DNA of 64,000 bases from Deltaproteobacteria bacterium (GTDB lineage: Bacteria; Myxococcota_A; UBA9160; PR03). Position 1 is the stretch's first letter. Every line of letters starts with the position of its first letter. The stretch lies in contig JAPSFT010000004.1 of NCBI GenBank assembly GCA_035063765.1, forward strand, positions 1 to 64,000, written 5' to 3'. A program made the translations under genes and the position numbers. This document shows positions 36,798-47,896 of this stretch, one piece after another. The notes under the pieces are model-generated. The model worked only from the letters and a program-made list of their open reading frames with translations, was not told the DNA's origin and did no database searches.

Positions 36798-37799
36798 TCA
36801 TTTCGCGATCGTCACGTCCCCGGCGACCACCCGCTCGCGCGAGCCGTCGGACTTCGCGACCCAGAGCGCCCCGTCGGCGTCGATGCCCTCGGCACGGCCC
36901 TCGAGGGCTGCGCCGCCGGGCGCGCCGACTGCGTCGAGCACGCGCACGCGCCGGCCGCGCATCCGGAACCGCGCCTCGAAGCGGGGACGCACCGCCTCGA
37001 AGCCACCCTCGGCGTGGAGGTCGAGCACGGCCTCGAGGGTATCGTAGAGGCGGGCCGCGAAGCCGATCCGGTCCACGGGCCGCCCGCGGTGGCTCGCGAC
37101 GCTGGTGGCGAGCGCGCGGAACTCCTCCGGGAAGGCGTCGCGCGACACGTTCAGGTTGACGCCGATCCCGAGCACCAGGAAGCGCACGCGGGTGGCCTCG
37201 GCGCCCATCTCCATCAGGATCCCCGAGGTCTTGAGGCCGCCGAGCAGCACGTCGTTCGGCCACTTGATCTCGACCGCGTCGGGGTCGTCGAGCTCGGCGG
37301 CGACGGCGTCCGCCACCGCGACCGCCGCGGCCAGGATCGTGGTGGGCGCGCGGGCGGTGTCGAGCGCCGGGCGCAACACCGTCGAGCTGTAGAGGTTGAG
37401 GCCGGGCGGCGAGAAGAAGCGGCGCCCGAGGCGCCCGCGCCCCGCGCTCTGCCCTTCGGCGACGACGGTCGCGCCGTGCGGCGCACCCTCGCGCGCCCGC
37501 TCCATCGCGACGCGGTTGGTCGAATCGGTGCTCTCGAGCCACTCGTAGGAGCGCGCGAGCCAGCGCGTGTGCAGGCGCGCGGCGATCTCCTCGGGATAGA
37601 GCCGGTCGGGGGTGGCGACGAGGCGGTAGCCGCCCCCCGGCTCGCCCTCGATCCCGTAGCCGAGCCCGCGCAGGGCCTCGACGTGCTTCCAGATCTGCGC
37701 GCGCGAGACGCCGAGCGCCGCCGAGAGATCCTCGCCCGACGCCGTCCCGCAGCCGGCGCGGCGCAGCGCCGCGAGCACGCGCGCCGCCCCCTCCTTCAT
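36798..37799 (-). CDS. birA: Bifunctional biotin-protein ligase/biotin operon repressor type
   Basis: This 333-residue protein starts with a winged HTH (SGEDLSAALGVSRAQIWKHV) as in repressor-type BirA. The ligase domain follows with STDSTNRVAMERAR, the biotinyl-AMP loop GQSAGRGRLGRRF and KWPNDVLLGGLK, then an SH3-like C-terminal domain. It attaches biotin to carboxylase carrier proteins and may repress biotin genes, none of which are here. It overlaps nadC by 4 bp at its start (ATGA). Confidence 0.95.
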   Translation of the reverse strand: MKEGAARVLAALRRAGCGTASGEDLSAALGVSRAQIWKHVEALRGLGYGIEGEPGGGYRLVATPDRLYPEEIAARLHTRWLARSYEWLESTDSTNRVAMERAREGAPHGATVVAEGQSAGRGRLGRRFFSPPGLNLYSSTVLRPALDTARAPTTILAAAVAVADAVAAELDDPDAVEIKWPNDVLLGGLKTSGILMEMGAEATRVRFLVLGIGVNLNVSRDAFPEEFRALATSVASHRGRPVDRIGFAARLYDTLEAVLDLHAEGGFEAVRPRFEARFRMRGRRVRVLDAVGAPGGAALEGRAEGIDADGALWVAKSDGSRERVVAGDVTIAK

Positions 37800-38656
37800 G
37801 CACCGCCCCGCTGGATCTCGAGGGCCAGGTCGGCGGCGGGCGCCGAGTGGGTGAGGGCGCCGGCCGAGACGAAGTGGACGCCCGTCTCGGCGAAGCTCCG
37901 CACGTTCGCGAGCGTGATGCCGCCCGAGGCCTCGAGCACGGCGCGCGCGCGGAAGCGGGCGGCGAGCGCGCGCAGCTCCGCCGGCGAGCGGTTGTCGAGG
38001 AGCAGCCACTCGGCGCCGGCGGCGAGCGCCTCCTCGGCCTGCTCGGCCGTCTCCACCTCGACCTGGAGCCGCAGCCCCGGCGGCGCCGCTGCACGCGCGG
38101 CGCGCACGGCCGCGCCGACCCCGCCGGCGGCCGCGACGTGGTTGTCCTTGATCAGGAGGGCGTCGTAGAGGCCCATGCGATGGTTCGCGGCACCCCCCAC
38201 GGCCGCCGCGTACTTGTCGAGCACGCGCCAGCCCGGGAGCGTCTTGCGCGTGTCGAGGACACGGCAGCCGGTGCCCTCGACCGCGTGGACGAAGCGCCGG
38301 GTCCAGGTGGCGACGCCGCACATGCGCTGGAGGAAGTTCAGCGCCGTCCGCTCGGCCGCGAGGATCGAGCGCAGCGAGCCGCGCACGCGCAGGAGCGGCA
38401 GGTCGCGCTCGCGCGCCTCGCCCTCCTGCCACTCGCGCTTGGTCTCGAGGGCGGGATCGACGGCGGCGAAGACCGCCTCCGCCACCGGCAGGCCGCAGGC
38501 CACCAGCGGCTCGCGCGCCTCGACGACCGCCTCGCCGAGCGCCGTCGCGGGAAGCACGGCCGTCGAGGTCGCGTCGCCCGGCCCGAGGTCCTCGGCGAGC
38601 GCGCGCTCGAGGAGCGCCTGCCAGCTCGCGCGCGGCGGCAGGGCGGGGAGCCTCAT
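37796..38656 (-). CDS. nadC: Nicotinate-nucleotide pyrophosphorylase (quinolinate phosphoribosyltransferase)
   Basis: This 286-residue enzyme converts quinolinate and PRPP to nicotinate mononucleotide, a late step of de novo NAD synthesis. It has EDLGPGDATS near the N-terminus, the substrate-binding VLDTRKTLPGWR and NHRMGLYDALLIKDNH, and the phosphate loop VLEASGGI with FVSAGALTHS. It overlaps valS and birA by 4 bp each. nadA and nadB are not in the window. Confidence 0.96.
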   Translation of the reverse strand: MRLPALPPRASWQALLERALAEDLGPGDATSTAVLPATALGEAVVEAREPLVACGLPVAEAVFAAVDPALETKREWQEGEARERDLPLLRVRGSLRSILAAERTALNFLQRMCGVATWTRRFVHAVEGTGCRVLDTRKTLPGWRVLDKYAAAVGGAANHRMGLYDALLIKDNHVAAAGGVGAAVRAARAAAPPGLRLQVEVETAEQAEEALAAGAEWLLLDNRSPAELRALAARFRARAVLEASGGITLANVRSFAETGVHFVSAGALTHSAPAADLALEIQRGGA

Positions 38657-41295
38657 CCGCCGGCTCCGGCCGCGCGCCGCAGCCGCGCGAGCCGTGCGCC
38701 GAGCTCCTCGCGCTCGCGCGCGAGACGCGCGTGCTTCTCGCGCTCTGCGGCCACCACCTCGGGCTTCGCCTTCTCGGCGAAGCGCGGGTTGTCGAGCCGG
38801 CCGGCGACGAAGGCCAGGTCCTTGTCGAGCTTCGCGAGGGTCTTCTCGAGCCGGCGCAGCTCGTCGCGCAGGAGCTCCGGGTCGTCGAGCTCGACGCCGA
38901 GCTGCCAGTCGCCGGCCCAGACCAGCGAGGCCGACGGGGAGGGCGGCGCGTCGGAGAAGGCCGGCTCGGCGCAGCGGGTGAGGGCGCGCAGCGCGGCCTC
39001 GTGCGCGCGCACGAGCGGCTCGGCGGCGGTCGGGAACACCACCCGCACGACGCTGGCGGGCGGCAGGTCGAGCTCGCCGCGCACCTGCCGGATCGTCCCG
39101 ATCAGGAGCGTCAGGCGCTCCATCTCCCGGGCCTCGCTCGCGGTGAGCGGGGGCGCGGGCTCCGGATAGCGCCCCTCCATCAGGAAGCGGCCGTCGGCGT
39201 CCGGGAGCGACGCGGCGATCTCCTCGGTGACGAAGGGCATGAAGGGGTGCAGGGCCGTGAGGGCCCCGCGCAGCACCTCGACGAGCGTCGCCTGGGCGGC
39301 GCGCCGCCGCTCCGGGTCGCCGCCGGCGAGGGCCAGCTTCGCGAGCTCGATGTACCAGTCGCAGAGCTCGCCCCAGACGAAGCGGTAGAGCGCCTGGGCG
39401 GCGTCGTTGAAGCGGAACCCGTCGAGGTCCGCGTGCGCCTCGGCGAGCGCCGCGCCCATGCGCGCGCGGATCCAGCGGTCGTAGAGGCCGGGCGCCCCGG
39501 TGCCGGCGCCGGCGCTCCAGTCCGCGAGGTTCAGGAGCGCGAAGCGCGCCGCGTTCCACAGCTTGGTGACGAAGGCACGCCCGCCCTCCACGGCCTGGAC
39601 GCCGAAGCGGATGTCGCGCCCCTGGGCGGCCAGCGAGGTCAGGGTCCAGCGCACGGCGTCGGTGCCGTAGACCTCCATCAGGTCGAGCGGGTCGATGCCG
39701 ATCCCCTTCGACTTCGAGAACTTCTGGCCCTCCTCGTTGCGCACGAGCGGGTGGATGTAGACGTCGCGGAAGGGCACGTCGCCCCGGAAGTGCAGCCCCA
39801 TCACGACCATGCGCGCGACCCAGAAGAAGATGATGTCGAAGCCGGTCGAGAGCACCGAGGTCGGGTAGTAGCGCCGCAGGTCGTCGGTCTCGTCGGGCCA
39901 GCCGAGCGTCGAGAAGGGCCAGAGCGCGCTCGAGAACCAAGTGTCGAGGACGTCCTCCTCCTGGCGGAGCTCCCCGCTCCCGCAGTGGGCGCAGCGGGTC
40001 GGGTCCTCGGCCACGACCGTCCACTCGCCGCAGGCGCTGCACCTCCAGGCCGGGATCCGGTGGCCCCACCAGAGCTGCCGGGAGATCGCCCAGTCGCGGA
40101 TGTTCTCCATCCAGTGGAAGTAGGTGTTCTCCCAGCTCTTCGGGTGGAAGCGCACGCGGCCCGAGCGCACCGCCTCGATCGCGGGCTGCGCGAGGGGCTC
40201 CATGCGCAGGAACCACTGCTCGGAGAGGAGTGGCTGCACGAGCGTGTCGCAGCGGTCGCAGTGGGGGACCTCGTGCGGGTGCTCGCGTACGCCCGCGAGC
40301 AGGCCCTCGCGCTCGAGGTCCGCGACCACGCGGCGGCGCGCCTCGGCGACGTCGAGCCCCGCGTAGGGCCCGGCGTTCTCGTTCAGCCGCCCGTCCGGGT
40401 GGAGGATGTCGATCGAGGGCAGGCCGAGCCGGCGGCCGGCCTCGAAGTCGCTCGGGTCGTGGGCGGGGGTGATCTTCACGGCTCCGGTGCCGAAGGCGCG
40501 GTCCACGAAGCCGTCGGCCACGACCGGGATCTCGCGCCCGAGCAGGGGCAGCCGCACCGTGCGGCCCACGAAGCCGCGCCAGCGCTCGTCCTCGGGGTGC
40601 ACCGCGACGGCGGTGTCGCCGAGCAGGGTCTCGGGCCGCGTGGTCTCGACCTCGATCGCTCCGCCACCGCCGACGAGCGGATAGACGATCCGGTAGAGCT
40701 TGCCCGCCACGGGCTTGTAGGGGCTCTCGAGGTCCGAGAGCACCGTGGTGCAGCGCGGGCACCAGTTCACGAGGTACTCGGCGCGGTAGACGAGCCCCTC
40801 GTGGTAGAGGCGCACGAAGACCTCGCGCACCGCGCGCGAGAGCCCCGGGTCCATCGTGAAGCGCTCGCGCGACCAGTCGCACGAGCAGCCGAGGGCCTGG
40901 AGCTGCTCGACGATGCGCGCGCCGTACTTGGCCTTCCATTCCCAGACCTGGTCGACGAAGGCCTCGCGGCCGAGCTCGTGGCGCGTGCGGCCCTGGCGGG
41001 CGAGCTCGCGCTCCACCACCACCTGGGTCGCGATCCCGGCGTGGTCGGTGCCGGGCAGCCAGAGCACGTCGTGGCCCTGGATCCGCTTGTGGCGGGCCAG
41101 GAGGTCCTGGAGCGTGTTGTTGAGGGCGTGGCCGAGGTGGAGCGAGCCCGTCACGTTGGGCGGCGGGATCACCATCGAGAACGGGGGCTTCGCCCCGTCG
41201 GCCGCCGCCCGGAACAGCCCGCGCGCCAGCCACGCCTGGTAGAGACGCGACTCGACGGGCTGGGGATCGAAGCGCTTCGGCAGCTCGGCTCGCAC
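38653..41295 (-). CDS. valS: Valyl-tRNA synthetase
   Basis: This 880-residue class I synthetase has the HIGH-type motif in PPPNVTGSLHLGHALNNT, KMSKS-type KFSKSKGIG, an editing domain (CP1), a zinc-knuckle CSACGEWTVVAEDPTRCAHC within the catalytic half, and a C-terminal coiled coil (REKHARLAREREELGARLAR) that contacts tRNA. The length is normal. It starts with GTG at 41295, 18 bp after the response regulator stop. Confidence 0.97.
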   Translation of the reverse strand: MRAELPKRFDPQPVESRLYQAWLARGLFRAAADGAKPPFSMVIPPPNVTGSLHLGHALNNTLQDLLARHKRIQGHDVLWLPGTDHAGIATQVVVERELARQGRTRHELGREAFVDQVWEWKAKYGARIVEQLQALGCSCDWSRERFTMDPGLSRAVREVFVRLYHEGLVYRAEYLVNWCPRCTTVLSDLESPYKPVAGKLYRIVYPLVGGGGAIEVETTRPETLLGDTAVAVHPEDERWRGFVGRTVRLPLLGREIPVVADGFVDRAFGTGAVKITPAHDPSDFEAGRRLGLPSIDILHPDGRLNENAGPYAGLDVAEARRRVVADLEREGLLAGVREHPHEVPHCDRCDTLVQPLLSEQWFLRMEPLAQPAIEAVRSGRVRFHPKSWENTYFHWMENIRDWAISRQLWWGHRIPAWRCSACGEWTVVAEDPTRCAHCGSGELRQEEDVLDTWFSSALWPFSTLGWPDETDDLRRYYPTSVLSTGFDIIFFWVARMVVMGLHFRGDVPFRDVYIHPLVRNEEGQKFSKSKGIGIDPLDLMEVYGTDAVRWTLTSLAAQGRDIRFGVQAVEGGRAFVTKLWNAARFALLNLADWSAGAGTGAPGLYDRWIRARMGAALAEAHADLDGFRFNDAAQALYRFVWGELCDWYIELAKLALAGGDPERRRAAQATLVEVLRGALTALHPFMPFVTEEIAASLPDADGRFLMEGRYPEPAPPLTASEAREMERLTLLIGTIRQVRGELDLPPASVVRVVFPTAAEPLVRAHEAALRALTRCAEPAFSDAPPSPSASLVWAGDWQLGVELDDPELLRDELRRLEKTLAKLDKDLAFVAGRLDNPRFAEKAKPEVVAAEREKHARLAREREELGARLARLRRAAGAGG

Positions 41296-41313
41296 GAGCC
41301 GGCGAGTCTAGCC

Positions 41314-42669
41314 CTACGCCTCTTCGCCGTCCTTGAGCTGGCGGATCTCCTCGCGGATCAGCGTCTCCGCCATCTGCGGGATCACCTCCCAGGCCACCGC
41401 TTCGACGCGCTCGAGCACGTCGCGCACGATGCGCTCGGTGAGGTCGCCGAAGGCCTCCCAGACGATCTTCTCGAGCGTCTCCTGGAGCTGCTTCTGGATC
41501 GGCTCGGAGAGGGCGGTCGGGCCGGACACCCGCACCGCGAGGGGCCCGCTCTCGGAGCCCGGGATCGCGACCGGCGGCGGCGCCGGCGTGGGAACCGGCG
41601 GGGGCGCCAGGGTGGTGGGTGCGGGCGGCGGCGGGGGGAACGAGGCGGGCGGGAGCGGCGGCGGCGCGTCCACCGGCTCGGAGATCGCCTCGACCGGCTC
41701 GTCGAGGTCGTCCTCCTCGAACAGGCGGGTCGCGGCGACCGGGACGGGCGGCGCGGTCGGCATCGGTGCGGGCGGTGCGGCCGGGATGGCCACGGTCGCC
41801 GTGCGGGTGCCGCCGTCCTCGAAGCCGAAGTCGAAGCTCTCCTCGTACCCGGCCGGCGCATCGGCCTCCGGAAGGGCCGGCAGCGACGGCGCCGGAACGG
41901 CCGGCGTCGCGAGCGACTCGGCCTCGAAGCCGTCACCGAGGAAGGGCGGCGGCGCCGGAGAGCGCCGCGTCCGGGCCGGCGGCGGCTCGTCGAAGAGCAC
42001 GGTCGCCTGCGTGTCGCCGGCCCCGGAGCGGCCGAAGGAGCCCTCGTCGCCGGAGAACCCTCCGGTGGAGGCGCTCGGCGCGGGCCTCACGGGCTCGTCG
42101 TCCTCGACCGCCGCCTCGAGCTCGAGCGGTGCGAGCTCTTCGCTGGCCCCGTCGAGCAGGCCGGGCGTGGGGGCGCCGAGCGGGGAGGGCGCGGTCTGGG
42201 CCATCTCCTCGTCGAAGAAGTCGAAGGCCTCGGCCGGCGAGCCGGTGCCTGCCGAGCGGGTGACGTCGCCGGCCGCCGGCATCTCGGGGGGCGTCGCCTC
42301 GGCGCGGGCCAGCAGCGCGTTCACCTGGTCGACCAGGGCCTGCGCCTCGAAGGGCTTCGTGATGTGCCCGTCGGCACCTGCCCGCCGGGCGCGCTCCTCG
42401 TCGAAGGGCTCGAAGGTGCCCGAGAGCAGCAACACCGGGACGTGGCGAAGCTCGGGATCCCCCTTCAGGATCTCGCAGACCTCGTAGCCGTCCTTGCCCG
42501 GCATCATCACGTCGGCGAGGACCAGGTCCGGGGAGGCTTCACGGGCGCGCGCGACCGCGTCGTCGCCGTTGTCCACCGTGAGCAGGACCACGTCCTCGTT
42601 CGCGAAGCTGATCCCGACCACCTTCTGGATCGTGACGCTGTCGTCGGCGAGCAGGAGCGTCTTCGGCAT
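41314..42669 (-). CDS. Response regulator with long disordered linker and C-terminal helix
   Basis: Residues 1-125 form a complete receiver: acid pair D9/D10 (LLLADDSVTIQKVVG), phosphoacceptor D53 (LVLADVMMPGKDGYE) and the HITKPF lysine. About 270 Pro/Ala/acidic residues follow with repeated short motifs (FDFFDEE, LFDEPPP, FDFGFEDGG, RLFEEDD). The last 55 residues are a predicted amphipathic helix pair (IQKQLQETLEKIVWEAFGDL and after). This receiver-linker-helix layout recalls RomR/FrzS-type polarity proteins that work with MglA, and an MglA-like gene lies in the same operon. That link is an inference. ATG 42669; it appears to be the first gene of the nine-gene operon. Confidence 0.82.
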   Translation of the reverse strand: MPKTLLLADDSVTIQKVVGISFANEDVVLLTVDNGDDAVARAREASPDLVLADVMMPGKDGYEVCEILKGDPELRHVPVLLLSGTFEPFDEERARRAGADGHITKPFEAQALVDQVNALLARAEATPPEMPAAGDVTRSAGTGSPAEAFDFFDEEMAQTAPSPLGAPTPGLLDGASEELAPLELEAAVEDDEPVRPAPSASTGGFSGDEGSFGRSGAGDTQATVLFDEPPPARTRRSPAPPPFLGDGFEAESLATPAVPAPSLPALPEADAPAGYEESFDFGFEDGGTRTATVAIPAAPPAPMPTAPPVPVAATRLFEEDDLDEPVEAISEPVDAPPPLPPASFPPPPPAPTTLAPPPVPTPAPPPVAIPGSESGPLAVRVSGPTALSEPIQKQLQETLEKIVWEAFGDLTERIVRDVLERVEAVAWEVIPQMAETLIREEIRQLKDGEEA

Positions 42670-42721
42670 GGTTCCCCTCGTGGCCTCCGCGCGCGGCCGT
42701 GGAGCCGCACGTCCGGGGACC

Positions 42722-42751
42722 ATTATCGTCGGTGCGGCGCCCGCGATTGAA
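42722..42751 (-). promoter_or_regulatory. Sigma70-like promoter ahead of the response regulator-valS operon
   Basis: On the minus strand GATAAT (42727-42722) is a 5/6 -10 match. TTCAAT (42751-42746) lies 18 bp upstream as a weak -35. Transcription would start near 42714, giving a leader of about 45 nt. It lies in an A/T-richer island of the 244-bp divergent gap. Confidence 0.4.
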
Positions 42752-42913
42752 CGCTTTTCGCGGCCCGGCCTCCGGCTCCCGAGCGGGATCCGGCGCGGGC
42801 CGCCCCGGAATCCCGCCCCGGACCGCGACGCGAGACTACCGGGTCGGGGCCGGCCGGCCGATAGGGGCCGGGGGGCGCGGCGTCCGTGCCGGGCCCGGAA
42901 GAGGGGAGCGTCC

Positions 42914-43657
42914 ATGATCCTGCGCGCGGCGGTGGGCTCCGACGTCGGGCGGCGGCGGGCCGCCAACGAGGACCACTTCGCCCTGGCCCCGGAGATCGGC
43001 CTCTACCTGGTCGCCGACGGGCTCGGCGGGCACGTTGCGGGCCAGATCGCGAGCGAGATCGCGGCCGAGGCCGCGCTGCGCGCGCTGCAGACCCTGCAGG
43101 GCACCGGCATGACGCTCGCCGAGAAGCTCCGCTACGCCGTGATCAGCGCCAACCGCGAGGTGCACGACACGGCGCGCCGGCGCCGCGAGCTGGCCGGGAT
43201 GGGCACGACCCTGGTGGCGCTGCTCGCCCAGGAGGGCCGCGCCGCGCTCGCCCACGTGGGCGACAGCCGGGCCTACCTGGTCCGCGGCGGCCGGATCCGC
43301 CAGCTCACCGACGACCACTCGCTCGTGGGCGAGCTGGTGCGCCGGCAGGAGATCAGCGCCGCCGACGCGCGCGAGCATCCCCAGCGCCACGTCCTCACCC
43401 GCGCCGTCGGCGTGCGCCCCAACGTCGAGCCGGATCTGGCCGAGCTCACCCCCGAGGCGGGCGACGTCTTCGTGCTCTGCTCGGACGGCCTCACCGGACA
43501 CGTCCAGGACGACGAGATCGCCGGCGCTGCCGGCCGCCTCGAAGACCCCCAGGAGGCCGTCGACTCGCTGATCCGCCTCGCCAACGAGCGCGGCGGCGAG
43601 GACAACATCACCGTCACCGTGGTGCGCTGCGAGAAGAGCGGGCACTCCACCCCTTAG
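42914..43657 (+). CDS. PP2C-family serine/threonine phosphatase
   Basis: A 247-residue PPM phosphatase with all metal-binding motifs: RRRAANEDHF, LYLVADGLGGHVAG, the ALAHVGDSRAYL strand, LCSDGLTGHV and the final GGEDNITVTVV. It removes phosphate from Ser/Thr residues and normally opposes Hanks-type kinases; none is in the window. ATG 42914 with GAGGGGAG upstream. It converges on the sigma factor gene with 10 bp between stops, and could regulate sigma activity only by speculation. Confidence 0.93.
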   Translation: MILRAAVGSDVGRRRAANEDHFALAPEIGLYLVADGLGGHVAGQIASEIAAEAALRALQTLQGTGMTLAEKLRYAVISANREVHDTARRRRELAGMGTTLVALLAQEGRAALAHVGDSRAYLVRGGRIRQLTDDHSLVGELVRRQEISAADAREHPQRHVLTRAVGVRPNVEPDLAELTPEAGDVFVLCSDGLTGHVQDDEIAGAAGRLEDPQEAVDSLIRLANERGGEDNITVTVVRCEKSGHSTP

Positions 43658-43667
43658 GGCGGCCGCC

Positions 43668-44432
43668 TCAGCGCTCCATCAGGCTCTTGAGCTTCGAGCG
43701 CAGGCGCCCCACGGCCTTGGTGTGGATCTGGCAGACGCGGCTCTCGGTGATGCCGAGGATCGCGCCGATCTCCTTCATGTTCAGGTCCTCGTAGTAGTAG
43801 AGCGAGAGGACCAGGCGCTCCTTCTCGGGCAGGCTCGAGATCGTCTCGGCGATCACGCGCCGGGTCTCCTGCTGCTTGAGCGCCGAGAAGGGGTTCTCGG
43901 AGTGGACGTCCTCGACGACGTCGGCGTAGGAGCCGGTGCGCTCGCCGTCGGCACCGGTGCCGCGCAGCTCCTCCAGGTTCACGAGCGAGACGCCGCGGAC
44001 CTGGTTGAGGAGCTCGTGGAACTTGTCGATCTGGAGGCCGAGCGAGTCGGCCACCTCCTCCTCGCTGGCGGAGCGGCCGAGGCGCTGCTCGACCTCGCCG
44101 TAGGCCCGCTCCAGGCGGCGGCCCTTCTGGCGCACGCTGCGGGGGACCCAGTCGAGCGAGCGAAGCTGGTCGAGGATGGCGCCCTTGATCCGGAACTCGG
44201 CGTAGGTCTTGAACTTGCAGTTCTTCTCGGGGTCGTACTTCTCGATCGCGTCCATGAGGCCGATGACGCCGGTGTTGTGCAGGTCGTCGAGGTCGATGTG
44301 GGAGGGCAGGCGGACGGCGATCCGGTTGACGATGTAACGGATCAGGGGCGCGTGCTCGAGCACGATCTGCTCCTTGATCGACGCCGACACCTCGCTGTTC
44401 CGCTCCTTCGCTTCCCGCAGCACGGTCTCCAT
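43668..44432 (-). CDS. RNA polymerase sigma factor, FliA/WhiG (sigma28) family
   Basis: This 254-residue sigma70-family factor of the group 3 FliA/WhiG type has region 2 (HAPLIRYIVNRIAVRLP, DLHNTGVIGLMDAIEKYDP, FKTYAEFRIKGAILDQLR), region 3 (KGRRLERAYGEVEQRLGR) and region 4 with the promoter-binding helix MKEIGAILGITESRVCQIHTKAV. FliA directs late flagellar or chemotaxis genes; WhiG-type proteins direct developmental genes. No flagellar genes are nearby. ATG 44432 is preferred (GGGGAGAG upstream) over TTG 44453. A strong sigma54-type promoter sits 87-103 bp upstream. Confidence 0.93.
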   Translation of the reverse strand: METVLREAKERNSEVSASIKEQIVLEHAPLIRYIVNRIAVRLPSHIDLDDLHNTGVIGLMDAIEKYDPEKNCKFKTYAEFRIKGAILDQLRSLDWVPRSVRQKGRRLERAYGEVEQRLGRSASEEEVADSLGLQIDKFHELLNQVRGVSLVNLEELRGTGADGERTGSYADVVEDVHSENPFSALKQQETRRVIAETISSLPEKERLVLSLYYYEDLNMKEIGAILGITESRVCQIHTKAVGRLRSKLKSLMER

Positions 44433-44823
44433 GGCGCTCTCTCCCCGCTCCAAGTGTTCGCTCTCGCCCCCGCGCCGGACGCTGGTTGCCGCCCGGCTGC
44501 CCCTGGGCTGCGGGGGAGAGCACGAGCCGTGCCAAGCGGGGGAGCAGGCCGCCTGCGCGCGCTCCGCACGCGCACGACCGGTCGCCGCGCACGCGCGGCC
44601 GGTCGAGAAGCCCGCGACCGGGAAGCCGTTTTCGGGCCCGGGGCGCGGGCCGCTGCGGGCCGCGAAGCGTCGCCTCGGGATGCCACCCGCGATGGCGGCA
44701 CCTGCGAGCGCTGCGCAGAAGCGTCAGAGAATCGACGGAACCCGGCACCGGCAGTTACGAAACCGGCAGGGAGGCGCCGCGCGCGGAGCGCATCGGGAGG
44801 CGCCGGAGGCGGCGGGCGCCGCG
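44433..44823. other. 391-bp intergenic region between sigma factor and sigma54 activator genes
   Basis: No convincing gene is present. It holds the sigma54-type promoter at 44519-44535 and, at about 44560-44620, three imperfect copies of a CGACCGG/GGCCGGTCG-type element that could bind a regulator or be GC-rich chance similarity. Confidence 0.4.
44519..44535 (-). promoter_or_regulatory. Sigma54 (-24/-12) promoter upstream of the WhiG/FliA-type sigma gene
   Basis: On the minus strand the site reads TTGGCACGGCTCGTGCT. Consensus is (C/T)TGGCACG-N4-TTGC(A/T); only the first T of TTGC differs, and the GG and GC elements are correctly spaced. Initiation would be near 44508, about 76 nt before the ATG. 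The next upstream gene on this strand encodes a sigma54 activator. Confidence 0.6.
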
Positions 44824-46227
<1,404 letters not shown>

Positions 46228-46343
46228 GGGTCGTCCTCCGCTCGGGGGGCGGAGGGGGGCGGATGCATTGTACGTGTCACGCGGATGCAAGCAAGGAGGG
46301 CGGCCGGCTCAAGCGTCCCGGAAGCGGGACCGATAGGGTCCGC

Positions 46344-47798
<1,455 letters not shown>

Positions 47799-47844
47799 AG
47801 TCCGCGCGCCCCCCCGGACGCCCCGTCGTTCGCGAGCGGCCCGC

Positions 47845-47867
47845 GCCCGGCGCCCACGACGCCGGGC
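47845..47867 (+). terminator. GC hairpin between the activator and kinase genes
   Basis: GCCCGGCG (47845-47852) and CGCCGGGC (47860-47867) form an 8-bp stem with a 7-nt loop, 47 bp after the activator stop. There is no T-run, so it may be an attenuator or mRNA-stability element and not a full terminator. Confidence 0.3.
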
Positions 47868-47896
47868 GGGTGGTCCGGCCGGAGGGAATGCGCTCG

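Noticed and set aside
38731-42750. 1339-codon open frame antisense to valS and the response regulator
   Set aside because: The translation is low-complexity Arg/Glu/Gly/Ala without domain motifs. It spans two well-supported opposite-strand genes and the promoter region.
43668-44432. Assigning the sigma factor as flagellar FliA
   Set aside because: FliA and WhiG cannot be separated from this sequence alone, and no flagellar or chemotaxis gene lies in the window.
46275-46288. TGTCACG...TGCA resembling a sigma54 site in the divergent activator region
   Set aside because: The -24 GG is broken and the GC element is one base too close, so spacing does not fit.
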